Source of the DNA: Sphaerisporangium krabiense
GTDB taxonomy: Bacteria > Actinomycetota > Actinomycetes > Streptosporangiales > Streptosporangiaceae
NCBI RefSeq assembly: GCF_014200435.1
Contig: NZ_JACHBR010000001.1
Span: forward strand, 1,364,001-1,428,000
Direction of reading: 5' to 3'
Length of the DNA stretch: 64,000 bases
The notes under the pieces were generated by a model. The model did not search any database and was not told the DNA's origin. It saw only the letters and a program-made list of their open reading frames with translations. The translations under genes and the position numbers were made by a program. Each line of letters opens with the position of its first letter. The first letter of the stretch is position 1. Below, one piece after another: positions 39,474 through 48,060 of the stretch.

Positions 39474-41177
39474 TCACTTGGCCCGGCGGCGGGCTCCCCT
39501 GCGGGTCTGCGAGGGCCGCCGGGGGACGTCACCGGCGGCCAGCGCCGCCTGACGCTGCTTGGCGCCGTACTCCGCGAGGGCGGCGGCCAGCGCCGTCGCC
39601 GAAGTGCTGTCGGCCATGATGTCCACCCGCAGGCCGAACTCCTCGGCGGTCTTGGCGGTCTGCGGACCGATCACCGCGATGACCGTCACGTTGTGCGGCT
39701 TGCCCGCGATGCCCACCAGGTTCCGCACGGTGCTGGAGGAGGTGAACAGCACGGCGTCGAAGCCGCCGCTCTTGATCGCCACGCGGATCGCCTCGGGCGG
39801 CGGCGCGGCGCGGACGGTGCGGTAGGCCGTGACGTCGTCGCACTCCCACCCGAGCTCGGTCAGCCCGGCGATGAGGGTCTCGGTGGCGATGTCCGCGCGC
39901 GGCAACAGCACCCGGTTGATCGGGTCGAGCATCGAGTCGTAGGGGGGCCACTCCGCCAGCAGGCCCTCCGAGGAGTGCTCGCCCACGGGCACCAGGTCCG
40001 GCTTGACCCCGAAGGCGATCAGCGCGCGCGCCGTGGCCTCGCCGACGGCCGCGACCTTCAGCCCGGCGAACGCCCGCGCGTCCAGGCCGTACTCCTCGAA
40101 CTTCTCCCTGATCGCCTTGACCGCGTTGGCGGAGGTGAACGCGACCCACTCGTAGCGGCCGGTGACCAGGCCCTTGATGGCGCGGTCCATCTGCTGCGGG
40201 GTGCGCGGCGGCTCCACCGAGATCGTCGGGACCTCCTCGGGGACGGCGCCGTACGACCTGAGCTGCTCCGAAAGCCCGGCCGACTGCTCCTTGGTGCGGG
40301 GCACCAGCACCCGCCAGCCGAACAGCGGCTTGTTCTCGAACCAGGACAGGCGATCGCGGCCGGTGACGGCGTCGCCGACCACGATCACCGCGGGCTCGGA
40401 GATGTCGGCGTGCTTGAGGTCGGCGGCGAGCCTGCCGAGCGAGGAGACCACGGTGTACTGCTCGGTGGTGGTACCGCTCTGGGTCACGGCCACCGGCGTG
40501 GCGTCCGGCCTGCCCGCCGCGACGAGGGCCCTGCCGATCGGCACGGCCTCGGCGACGCCGTTGTAGATCACCAGCGTGCCCTCGAAGGCGGCGTGCGCCG
40601 CCCAGTCGTCCACGCGGGTGGCGTCCACGATGCGGAACTCCGGCACGGACGCGGCCGGGGCGATGCCCGCGTAGGTGAGCACGCCGGTCGCCGGCGGCAC
40701 GCCGGGCACGATCTCGAAGTCGACCTCGGCCTTGGCGCAGGCCGCGACCTCGTCGGCCACGGAGGAGAAGAAACCGGGGTCGCCCGCGCACAGCCGCACG
40801 ACGCGGCGCCCGGCCTTGGCGTGCTGCACCGCCTTCAGCGACACCGCGCCCGTCTCGGCGGCCACGTCGACGATCTCCGCCTCCGGGCCGCAGTGCCGCA
40901 GCATCGCGCCGAACGCCGACCGGTCCAGGACGACGACGTCGGCGCGGGCCAGCAGGTCGGCGCCGCGCAGCGTGAGCAGGTTCTCGTCGCCCGGCCCCGC
41001 TCCCACGAAGGCCACGAACCCGGAGCGCCGTACCTCCTGGGCCTCTTGAGCCTCCTGACTCTCGTGGATCTCATGCGTCTCACGGGCCGCCTCCTCGGCC
41101 ACGCCGGCCTTCGCGGCGTCAGCGGCCTCTGGCCTGCCCGTGTCGACGGTCTTGCTGGTCTGGCTTCCGGAGCTCAA
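39474..41177 (-). CDS. Bifunctional uroporphyrinogen-III C-methyltransferase/synthase
   Basis: The 567-residue fusion has an N-terminal SAM-dependent methyltransferase (about residues 53-290; FVAFVGAGPGDENLLTLRGADLL and VRLCAGDPGFFSS) and a C-terminal uroporphyrinogen-III synthase (about residues 295-540; WVAFTSANAVKAI, VLFTSSSTVRNL). It makes the branch-point tetrapyrrole and, for siroheme or cobalamin, precorrin-2. The methyltransferase half is diverged: the usual catalytic sequence after the glycine loop is altered, so its activity is less certain. The first ~50 residues hold a Glu/Gln/Ala repeat (HEIHESQEAQEAQEV). Translation starts at TTG 41177, overlapping the hemC stop. Confidence 0.9.
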   Translation of the reverse strand: MSSGSQTSKTVDTGRPEAADAAKAGVAEEAARETHEIHESQEAQEAQEVRRSGFVAFVGAGPGDENLLTLRGADLLARADVVVLDRSAFGAMLRHCGPEAEIVDVAAETGAVSLKAVQHAKAGRRVVRLCAGDPGFFSSVADEVAACAKAEVDFEIVPGVPPATGVLTYAGIAPAASVPEFRIVDATRVDDWAAHAAFEGTLVIYNGVAEAVPIGRALVAAGRPDATPVAVTQSGTTTEQYTVVSSLGRLAADLKHADISEPAVIVVGDAVTGRDRLSWFENKPLFGWRVLVPRTKEQSAGLSEQLRSYGAVPEEVPTISVEPPRTPQQMDRAIKGLVTGRYEWVAFTSANAVKAIREKFEEYGLDARAFAGLKVAAVGEATARALIAFGVKPDLVPVGEHSSEGLLAEWPPYDSMLDPINRVLLPRADIATETLIAGLTELGWECDDVTAYRTVRAAPPPEAIRVAIKSGGFDAVLFTSSSTVRNLVGIAGKPHNVTVIAVIGPQTAKTAEEFGLRVDIMADSTSATALAAALAEYGAKQRQAALAAGDVPRRPSQTRRGARRRAK

Positions 41178-42109
41178 TGGGTCCGCTCCCCCATCAACGT
41201 GCCGGCCCCCTCAGCGATCATGGCGGCCGCGAGATCGCGGCCGAGCTCCATGGCCGCCGACGGATCCCCGGCGGTGGACTTGCGCACCGACCGCGTGCCA
41301 TCAAAGGCCACCACGGCGGCGGTCAGGTTGAGAATGTGCCCCTCGTCGGAGGCGTACGCACCTACGGGCGCGCTGCACCCGGCCTCGAGCGCGGCGAGCA
41401 CGGCGCGTTCGGCGGTGACCGCCGCGCGCGTGCGCGCGTCGTCGAGGACGGCGAGCAGCTCGGCCAGGGCGTGGTCGTCGGCGCGGCACTCCACGGCCAG
41501 GGCGCCCTGGCCCGGCGCCGGCAGCACGTCGGCCACGTCGAACAGCTCGGAGATCTCGGCGGCGCGGCCCAGGCGGCCGAGCCCGGCGGCGGCCAGCACG
41601 ACGGCGGCCAGCTCGCCGGAGGCCACCCTGCCGATGCGGGTGTCGGCGTTGCCGCGGATCGGGACGTAGTCGAGGTCCGGGCGGAGCGCGCGGAGCTGGG
41701 CGACCCTGCGCGGCGATCCGGTGCCCACCTTGTCGCCGGGGCGCAGGTCGGCGAGCTTGGCCGCGCCGACCAGGGCGTCGCGCGGGTCGTCGCGCGGAGG
41801 GGTCGCGGCCAGCAGGACGCGGGGGTCGGAGGCGGTCGGCAGGTCCTTGAGGGAATGGACCGCGAAGTCGATCTCGCCCTCGATGAGCTTGTCGCGCAGG
41901 GCGCTGACGAACACGCCGGTGCCGCCGAGCTGGGCCAGGTGCGCCTTGGTGACGTCGCCGAAGGTCGTGACGCCGACGAGCTCGACCGGACGGCCGGTGA
42001 GCGCGGTCAGCCGGTCGGCCACGCGCTGCGACTGGGTGGTGGCCATCAGGCTGCGGCGCGTGCCGAGCCGGAGCACGCGCGGGCCCGCCTTCACCATGCT
42101 CTCGGTCAT
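41174..42109 (-). CDS. hemC: Hydroxymethylbilane synthase
   Basis: The 311-residue enzyme polymerises four porphobilinogens into hydroxymethylbilane. LRLGTRRSLMATTQS, VHSLKDLPT and the dipyrromethane-cofactor Cys in EAGCSAPVGAYA identify it. It overlaps hemA upstream by four bases and the cobA-hemD gene downstream by four bases, forming a tightly coupled hemACD unit. Confidence 0.96.
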   Translation of the reverse strand: MTESMVKAGPRVLRLGTRRSLMATTQSQRVADRLTALTGRPVELVGVTTFGDVTKAHLAQLGGTGVFVSALRDKLIEGEIDFAVHSLKDLPTASDPRVLLAATPPRDDPRDALVGAAKLADLRPGDKVGTGSPRRVAQLRALRPDLDYVPIRGNADTRIGRVASGELAAVVLAAAGLGRLGRAAEISELFDVADVLPAPGQGALAVECRADDHALAELLAVLDDARTRAAVTAERAVLAALEAGCSAPVGAYASDEGHILNLTAAVVAFDGTRSVRKSTAGDPSAAMELGRDLAAAMIAEGAGTLMGERTH

Positions 42110-43446
42110 GCGTCCCCCTCGCGACCGGTCGCGTCGGTCTCCACCTCGGCGACCTCGGCTCTCGTCACCGCCTCCGGCACCTTCGGGTTCAGGTCGAACA
42201 GCTCACGCAGCGCCTCGGCATAATGATCGCCCGCCGGGGACGCCGCCAACCGCTTGACACGCACGGTCGGCTCGTGGAGCAGCTTGTCCACCACCCTGCG
42301 GACGGTCTGGGAGATCTCTCCCCGCAACCGCCCGTCGATCTCGGGCACCCGGGTCACCAGGCGTCCGATCTCGGTCTCGACGACCTCGGCGGCCTTGGCG
42401 CGCAGAGCGATCACCGTCGGCGTCACCTTGGCCGCGCGTTCGGCCCGGAGATACTCGCACACCTCGGTGGCCACGATCGAGCGGACCGCGGCGACCTCCT
42501 CGGAGGCGCCGCCGTCGCGCCCCTCGCCGCCGAGCCCGGCCTCCTGCATCGACTCCAGGTCGACGAGGGTGACGCCGGGCAGAGTGCGAACGCCCGGGTC
42601 GACGTCGTGCGGCAGCGCCAGGTCGAGCAGGAAAAGCGGCTTGTCCCGCACGGCCGACGCCACCATCTCGGTGCCGATGACAACGCTACCCGCTCCCGTG
42701 CAGGAGATGACCACATCCGCCGAGGCCAGCTCCCTTTCGACGTCCTTCAGCTCGACGGCGCGGCCCCCGACGCTCTGGGCGAGGCGCGCGGCGCGTTCGA
42801 AGGTGCGGTTGGCGACGACGATGTCGGTCACGCCGGCCCTGGCGAGCGTGACGGCCGACAGCGCGCTCATCGAGCCGGCGCCGACGACCAGCGCGCGCCT
42901 GCCCTGGACGGGGCCGATGACCTTCCCGGCCAGGGTGAGGCCGAGCTCGACGAGGGAGGCGCCGGCGCGGTCGATGGCGGTCTCGGTGTGGGCGCGCTTC
43001 CCGACGCGCAGCGCGTGCTGGGCGAGCTCGTTGAGCGTCGAGCCCGCGGTGCCCTGCTCCTGGGCGAGCCGCAGCGACTGGCGGACCTGGCCGAGGATCT
43101 GCCCCTCGCCCACCGCCATCGAGTCGAGCCCGCACACGACGGTGAACAGGTGCTCGACCACGCGGTCCTCGTAGTGGACGTACAGATGGCGCGTGAGCTG
43201 TTCCTGGGGGATGCCCGAATGCACGCTGAGCATCTGGGTGACCGCGGTCACGCCGCCGTGGAAGCGGTCCACCTCGGTGTAGACCTCGACCCTGTTGCAG
43301 GTGGAGACGATCATCACCTCGGCCACGTGCGCGTCGCTTCGCACGTCGTGCAGCAGCTTGACCAGAGCGTCACCGGTGGCCGCCACGCGTTCCAGCAAGG
43401 CGACGGGCGCGGTTCTGTGGCTGAGGCCCACAGCCAGAAGACTCAT
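42106..43446 (-). CDS. hemA: Glutamyl-tRNA reductase
   Basis: The 446-residue enzyme reduces glutamyl-tRNA(Glu) to glutamate-1-semialdehyde, the first committed step of the C5 heme pathway. It shows GLSHRTAPVALLERVA, the catalytic Cys in IVSTCNRVEVY (about residue 50), AVGEGQILGQVR, and an NADPH-binding VVGAGSMSALSA motif. Coupled to rex upstream by a 4-base overlap, it is likely repressed when NADH/NAD+ is low. Confidence 0.96.
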   Translation of the reverse strand: MSLLAVGLSHRTAPVALLERVAATGDALVKLLHDVRSDAHVAEVMIVSTCNRVEVYTEVDRFHGGVTAVTQMLSVHSGIPQEQLTRHLYVHYEDRVVEHLFTVVCGLDSMAVGEGQILGQVRQSLRLAQEQGTAGSTLNELAQHALRVGKRAHTETAIDRAGASLVELGLTLAGKVIGPVQGRRALVVGAGSMSALSAVTLARAGVTDIVVANRTFERAARLAQSVGGRAVELKDVERELASADVVISCTGAGSVVIGTEMVASAVRDKPLFLLDLALPHDVDPGVRTLPGVTLVDLESMQEAGLGGEGRDGGASEEVAAVRSIVATEVCEYLRAERAAKVTPTVIALRAKAAEVVETEIGRLVTRVPEIDGRLRGEISQTVRRVVDKLLHEPTVRVKRLAASPAGDHYAEALRELFDLNPKVPEAVTRAEVAEVETDATGREGDA

Positions 43447-44150
43447 GCGTCCATCGCCTCCGCCAGGTTCTCGGCCATGATCGGGCTCCCTGATTCACGA
43501 TCCGCTTTGCGCTGCTCATGGAACGCAAGGATCTGCAATTCGGTCGATAGGTCTACTTTGCGGACATCGACTCCGTCAGGCACATTGAGCACAACGGGGG
43601 CGAAGTTCAAGATACTCGTGATCCCTGAGGCGATGACCCGGTCGGCGACCGCCTGGGCCGCCGCCGCGGGCGTCGCGATCACCACGATGGACACGCCGCG
43701 GGCCACGATCACCTCTTCGAGCCTGTCGATGTGCTCGACGGCCATGCCGACCAGGTGCTCGCCCACCACGGAGGCGTCGGCGTCGAACAGGGCGGCCACG
43801 CGGAAGCCCCGCGACACGAACCCGCCGTAGTTGGCGAGCGCGCGGCCGAGGTTGCCGACGCCGACGATCGCCACGGCCCAGTCCTGCGTGAGGCCGAGTT
43901 CGCGGGAGATCTGGTAGATGAGGTACTGGACGTCGTATCCGACGCCGCGGGTGCCGTAGGACCCGAGATGGGAGAGGTCTTTGCGGAGCTTGGCGGAGTT
44001 CACCCCGGCCGCGACGGCGAGATCCTCGGAGCTGACGGTCGCGGTGCCCCGCTCCGCGAGCCCGTTGAGGGCGCGCAGGTACAGCGGCAACCGCGCGACG
44101 GTCGCATCGGGGATGCCACGTTCACGCGCTTGAGACATGCGGCGGGTCAC
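43443..44150 (-). CDS. rex: Redox-sensing transcriptional repressor Rex
   Basis: The 235-residue protein has a winged-helix domain (residues ~10-80; LPLYLRALNGLAERG and GVNSAKLRKDLSHLGSYGTRGVGY) and a Rossmann domain with VGVGNLGRALANY that senses the NADH/NAD+ ratio. NADH releases it from DNA. A Rex operator 100 bases upstream indicates autoregulation of rex-hemACD, as known in Streptomyces. An internal ATG at 44136-44138 is an alternative start four codons in. Confidence 0.96.
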   Translation of the reverse strand: MTRRMSQARERGIPDATVARLPLYLRALNGLAERGTATVSSEDLAVAAGVNSAKLRKDLSHLGSYGTRGVGYDVQYLIYQISRELGLTQDWAVAIVGVGNLGRALANYGGFVSRGFRVAALFDADASVVGEHLVGMAVEHIDRLEEVIVARGVSIVVIATPAAAAQAVADRVIASGITSILNFAPVVLNVPDGVDVRKVDLSTELQILAFHEQRKADRESGSPIMAENLAEAMDA

Positions 44151-44237
44151 TTCGGCCGGAACTCCAGGGGACGGGCGGCCGGTGCGCCCCGGCCGCGCTC
44201 GCGGTTGCGACGGATGTCGAGAAGGGCGCAGGCCTCC

Positions 44238-44267
44238 AGGTTAGTCCCTTTGTGAAGACATGCACAA
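44238..44267 (-). promoter_or_regulatory. Rex operator within the rex-hemACD promoter
   Basis: TTGTGAAgacaTGCACAA (44250-44267) matches the Rex consensus with one mismatch in the right half. On the minus strand a -35-like TTGTGC (44262-44267) and -10-like TAACCT (44238-44243) are 18 bases apart, so the operator covers the -35 and spacer. Autorepression by Rex is known for this operon in Streptomyces; here it is inferred from the site. Confidence 0.85.
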
Positions 44268-44369
44268 AGTGCGAGCGCGCTGTCTCGGGTCCTTACTGTC
44301 CCAGGTAGGGGTGCCGGTCCGGGATCCGGCCCGTCGGCCGCGACGCCGCGGCACCGTTAGGCTGGGCAC

Positions 44370-44618
44370 ATGCCGCCGCGAGATCACACGGTCACTCTGC
44401 TGGGCAAACCAGGATGCCACCTGTGCGACGACGCCAGGGCCGTCATCCAGCGCGTGGCCGCCGAGCTGGGCGTCTCCTGGGAGGAGCGCGACATCACCAC
44501 CTCTCCGGAGGACCAGGCGGCGTACTGGGACATGATCCCGGTCACATTCGTCGACGGCGTCCAGCACGACTTCTGGCGGGTGGACGAGGCGCGCCTGCGC
44601 GCCGCGCTCACCGCCTGA
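44370..44618 (+). CDS. Glutaredoxin-like (DUF836) protein
   Basis: The 82-residue protein has a thioredoxin fold with the active-site motif LLGKPGCHLCDDAR (CxxC at residues 16-19) and the cis-Pro strand IPVTFVDG. It probably acts in thiol-disulfide exchange. A TAGGCT box (44358-44363) ends seven bases before the ATG, pointing to a leaderless message. It is divergent from rex; an equivalent gene stands beside hemA in Mycobacterium (Rv0508 as I recall). Confidence 0.88.
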   Translation: MPPRDHTVTLLGKPGCHLCDDARAVIQRVAAELGVSWEERDITTSPEDQAAYWDMIPVTFVDGVQHDFWRVDEARLRAALTA

Positions 44619-44668
44619 CCGCCCGTCCGGCCGCCCCCGGGCCGTCCAGACCAGGGCCCGTCCCGAGG

Positions 44669-46345
44669 TCAGACCCGGAAGGCCGTCGGCAGCGGGACCA
44701 CCTTGGCGGCGTTGACGTTGAGCTCTATCACGTTCGCCGCCAGCACGTGCGCCACCCTCTCGCGGGCGAAGCGCTCCATGTGCGCCTGCCGCTGGTGCTC
44801 GGTGAAGGCCACCTCGTCGCGGTAGATCTCGTACACGATGCGCTGCAGCGGCGCCGACTTCACCGAGTGGCAGATGAAGATCAGCGTGTCGGGCTCGCTG
44901 CGGCGCACCGCCTCCACCGTCTCCTCCGCCAGGCGGTCGAACGCCTCCCCGGCCCCGTCCATGAGCGTGAAGACGGTGAGCAGGCCGTAGATGCCGGAGG
45001 ACGGCTTGACCGGCCCCGCGGCGGGTGAGGCCGCCGCCGAGCGCCCGGCCGCGGGCGGCTCGGGACGGCCGAACGCCGCGCCGCCCTCACCGCCGGGGAA
45101 CACCACACCGGTGGCGGGCATCGCGTAGTCGGGCGAACCCGGCGCCCCGTTCTGGCCGGGAAACCCGCCCTCATGGAAGGCGCCCGGCCCGCCTGCTTCA
45201 CCGGGAGGGCCGAATCGCCCCTGCTGGCCCTGCTGCCCGTGCTGCCCGCGCCGGCTCTGCTGCTCCTGCCGACCGAGCTGATCGTGCGGATCGTACTGAC
45301 CTTGCTGACCATGTGGGCCTTGCTGGCCGTGCTGGCCCTGCTGGCCGTGTTGGCCATGGCGGCCGACCGGCCCCTGCCCGCCCTGGTCCTGGTCGATGAA
45401 CTCGCCGGTCCTCGGGCCGCCGCCGAACCCGCCGGGCTGCATGCGCGCGGCGTAGTCCACCTCGGCGGGGTCGCCCGCCCGGTACTCCGCCACGAGGTCG
45501 CCGAGGCCCGAGCGGCGGGGCGGCGGCATCGCGGGCGCCGGAGCCGGGGGCGGCAGCGGGGCCTCCCGCGTCGCCTCGGGCCGCTCGGCAGGCCGGGGAG
45601 GCTCCGGACCCCGGCGCCGCACGGGCGCCGGCTCCTCCTCCCAGTCGTCGGCGTCGTCGCGCTCCTCGTCGTAGGGCGCGAGCGGCCGGGCGACGGCGTA
45701 CCAGACGGCCCCCACCATCAGCGTGATCACCAGGGCCGCGAACACTCCCGGGATCGCGAACCGCACCGCGCCGACGATGGCCAGCCCGGTGGGCGTGAGC
45801 ACCACGCCGGCGTGCATGTTGTCGGCGTCGTTGTCGCCGCCCGCGCGCCACCGCAGGACCGCCACGATGAGGCAGCCGATGAGGATCAGGTAGGTCAGGC
45901 CGTGGGCCGCGGTGAGCAGCCCCGTCGGGATGATCGTCCAGTGCGCGTCCCCGAGGGGCAGGACCTTCTTGGCGAGCGCCTCGGGCGCGCTGAGGGGGTC
46001 CACGGCCAGGATGACCACCGTGACCAGCGTGAAGGCGATGCCGAACAGCCAGGCGGCGAACCGCCCCGCCACCCCGCGCGCAAGAAGCTGGACCATGCCG
46101 ATGGAGAGCCAGAACGGCGCGAGGAAGGCGCCGCTGATCTGGTAGACGCGGAACGTCACGGGCCCGAACCCGATGAGGTGCCCCACCGCGACGGCGCTGA
46201 GGGCCAGGCAGAGCGCCGCGGTGGTGACGGTCCAGGCGATGAGCCAGCCTGTGCGCTCGTCACGGAGACGCCTGGCCAGGATGCCTGTGGTGATGGCGGC
46301 GAACAACGCGCCGGCGAACGCGGTGACGGCAACGAGGGCTTCCAT
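44669..46345 (-). CDS. Membrane protein with Gln/Gly-rich linker and monooxygenase-like C-terminal domain
   Basis: The 558-residue protein has three parts. Residues 1-~235 carry seven or eight membrane helices. Residues ~236-455 are a low-complexity cytoplasmic or external linker, Pro/Glu/Arg-rich, then a striking Gln/Gly/His run with repeats of the type GQHGQQGQ. The last ~105 residues (from YGLLTVFTLMDGAGEAFDRLAEETVEAV to the end, with FICHSVKSAPLQRIVYEIYRDEVAFTEHQ) resemble an antibiotic-biosynthesis-monooxygenase (ABM) dimeric barrel. Such a fusion is unusual. Its role is unknown; position between the rex and bldN loci suggests a developmental or redox link. Domain calls are from pattern only. 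Confidence 0.7.
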   Translation of the reverse strand: MEALVAVTAFAGALFAAITTGILARRLRDERTGWLIAWTVTTAALCLALSAVAVGHLIGFGPVTFRVYQISGAFLAPFWLSIGMVQLLARGVAGRFAAWLFGIAFTLVTVVILAVDPLSAPEALAKKVLPLGDAHWTIIPTGLLTAAHGLTYLILIGCLIVAVLRWRAGGDNDADNMHAGVVLTPTGLAIVGAVRFAIPGVFAALVITLMVGAVWYAVARPLAPYDEERDDADDWEEEPAPVRRRGPEPPRPAERPEATREAPLPPPAPAPAMPPPRRSGLGDLVAEYRAGDPAEVDYAARMQPGGFGGGPRTGEFIDQDQGGQGPVGRHGQHGQQGQHGQQGPHGQQGQYDPHDQLGRQEQQSRRGQHGQQGQQGRFGPPGEAGGPGAFHEGGFPGQNGAPGSPDYAMPATGVVFPGGEGGAAFGRPEPPAAGRSAAASPAAGPVKPSSGIYGLLTVFTLMDGAGEAFDRLAEETVEAVRRSEPDTLIFICHSVKSAPLQRIVYEIYRDEVAFTEHQRQAHMERFARERVAHVLAANVIELNVNAAKVVPLPTAFRV

Positions 46346-46519
46346 GATGGCTCAACTCTGCCGGACATTACCTCCAAACCGGTAGCCGGTGCCTGGAGTG
46401 CGACATGACTCCAGTTACGCGTGCTACCTACTGAGGCAAAGTGGATTGTGCAATTTCCCGATGATTTCTAGAGTGTTCGAGCACGCGCCCTTCCCTTTTC
46501 CTCCCCAGGGATACACCGG

Positions 46520-47173
46520 ATGTCGAACTCATGGTCGGTCGCCGGGCTTTCCCCAGCAGGAGCGGCCGACACGGTGAACACCACGCGCGCCGCCGACGAG
46601 CAGCGAGAGCGCCCCTCCCCGGACTCCGACGAGCTCCGGAGAGTGGTTCTCCGCGCCAAGACCGGTGACGCCGACGCCTTCGCGGCGCTCTACGACAGGT
46701 ACGTCGACCTCGTGTACCGCTACGTCTACTTCCGGGTCGGCTGCCACGCGCTCGCGGAGGATCTCACCAGTGAAACGTTCCTGCGCGCGCTGGGCCGCAT
46801 CGCGCACTTCACCTGGCAGGGCCGGGACGTCGGCGCGTGGCTGGTGACGATCGCCAGGAACCTCGTCATCGATCACTACAAGTCCGGCAGGTACCGCATG
46901 GAGGTGGCCACCGCCGAGGTGCTGGACACCCCCTTGGACGGCGCGCACATCCCGGAGAACGCCGTGGTGAACACGATGATCACCGAACGGGTGCTGCGCG
47001 CCGTACGCGAGCTCAATCCCGAGCAGCAGGAATGCGTGGTGCTGCGGTTCCTGCACGGCATGTCCCTGGCCGAGACCGCGCTGATCATGGGCAAGAAGAG
47101 CGGCGCGATCAAGGCCCTGCAGTTCCGCGCGATCCGCGCCCTGGCCAGGGCGCTGCCCGACGACCTCGGCTGA
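46520..47173 (+). CDS. ECF sigma factor, BldN type
   Basis: The 217-residue protein contains sigma region 2 (about residues 50-115; DADAFAALYDRYVDLVYRYV, SETFLRALGRI, WLVTIARNLVIDHYKS) and region 4 (about 160-210; LNPEQQECVVLRFLHGMSLAETALIMGKKSGAIKAL). Sequence and synteny, with an RsbN-like gene 124 bases downstream, fit BldN, the sigma factor for aerial development. The N-terminal extension here is about 40 residues, shorter than the ~86-residue pro-sequence of Streptomyces BldN. Confidence in the BldN label is moderate, in the ECF family high. Confidence 0.88.
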   Translation: MSNSWSVAGLSPAGAADTVNTTRAADEQRERPSPDSDELRRVVLRAKTGDADAFAALYDRYVDLVYRYVYFRVGCHALAEDLTSETFLRALGRIAHFTWQGRDVGAWLVTIARNLVIDHYKSGRYRMEVATAEVLDTPLDGAHIPENAVVNTMITERVLRAVRELNPEQQECVVLRFLHGMSLAETALIMGKKSGAIKALQFRAIRALARALPDDLG

Positions 47174-47220
47174 TCGGCGCGCGGCGGCCGGCGGGCGGCC
47201 GTCACGGACCTGGGACGGGC

Positions 47221-47249
47221 CGTAACTTATCGGCTCCCCACGTCGTTGG
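47221..47249 (+). promoter_or_regulatory. Candidate BldN-dependent promoter for the anti-sigma gene
   Basis: CGTAAC (47221-47226) followed 17 bases later by CGTTGG (47244-47249) resembles the -35/-10 pair reported for Streptomyces BldN (CGTAAC and CGTTGA type). It lies 49 bases before the ATG of the RsbN-like gene. In Streptomyces rsbN is transcribed from a BldN-dependent promoter, so this would be the same feedback loop. Match to consensus is from memory. Confidence 0.55.
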
Positions 47250-47297
47250 GCATGTAGCACCTATGGATCATCGTAGTGCGTGCGGCAGGGAGCTTTC

Positions 47298-47978
47298 ATG
47301 GGCAAGTGGGGGCCTACGCGGTGGCTTATCCGGCGCGTGCCCGCCGTCGCGCGGCACGATCCCCGGCCCGATCTCGTCCGCCGGCTGAACGAGATCGGCG
47401 CCGACGCCGGACACGGCCCCGGGGCCGGCTTCCGGGAGCGCCTGCGCGACGAACTGCTGGCCGCCCACGCCGAGCCCGCCGCCGAGCCGGAGCCGCCGGC
47501 CCCGCGCCGGCCGGCGCTCACGCGGCTGCGGCCCGCCGTCCTCGTCGCCGCCCTGGCCGTGCTCCTGGTCTTCACCGGCATGCAGACCTACGCGTCGGTG
47601 CCGGGCGACCGCCTGTACGCGATCAAGCGGGCGGCCGAGGCGACGCTGCTCACCTTGACCACCGACGACACCGAGCGCGCCCAGCGGGAGCTCACCGTCG
47701 CCCACTCCCGGGCCACCGAGGCCGCCGCCCTGCTCGGCTACCCCGGCTCCGGGCGGGAGAAGCTGATCGGCAGGACGCTGGACGAGATGACGACGACCAC
47801 GCGCTCGGCGCTCACCGCGCTCGGCCACGTCAAGCGGCACGGCAAGCAGACCCCGGCGCTGAAGAAGTTCACCGAGCAGCAGCGCGACGTGGTGGCCCCG
47901 ATGATCCCGCAGCTCGGCGGGGACGACCGCATGAAGGCCAGCGCCTACCTGGACATGATCGACGACCTCACGCCCTGA
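47298..47978 (+). CDS. Membrane anti-sigma factor, RsbN-like (DUF5667)
   Basis: The ATG 47298 with a GGGAG site gives a 226-residue protein. A cytoplasmic part (about residues 1-75) precedes one membrane helix (VLVAALAVLLVFTGM, ~80-95), followed by an outer domain starting YASVPGDRLYAIKRAAEATLLTLTTDDTERAQREL, the typical DUF5667 sequence. In Streptomyces, RsbN holds BldN inactive at the membrane until development. Position directly behind the sigma factor gene supports that pairing. The outer helical domain probably senses a signal. Confidence 0.85.
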   Translation: MGKWGPTRWLIRRVPAVARHDPRPDLVRRLNEIGADAGHGPGAGFRERLRDELLAAHAEPAAEPEPPAPRRPALTRLRPAVLVAALAVLLVFTGMQTYASVPGDRLYAIKRAAEATLLTLTTDDTERAQRELTVAHSRATEAAALLGYPGSGREKLIGRTLDEMTTTTRSALTALGHVKRHGKQTPALKKFTEQQRDVVAPMIPQLGGDDRMKASAYLDMIDDLTP

Positions 47979-48060
47979 CCGGGGAGTCCCCGGACGGTCA
48001 CGCCACGCTAACGCCGCGTACACCCATTTCGCCCCCTCCACACGGTTAAGCTGATGTGCT

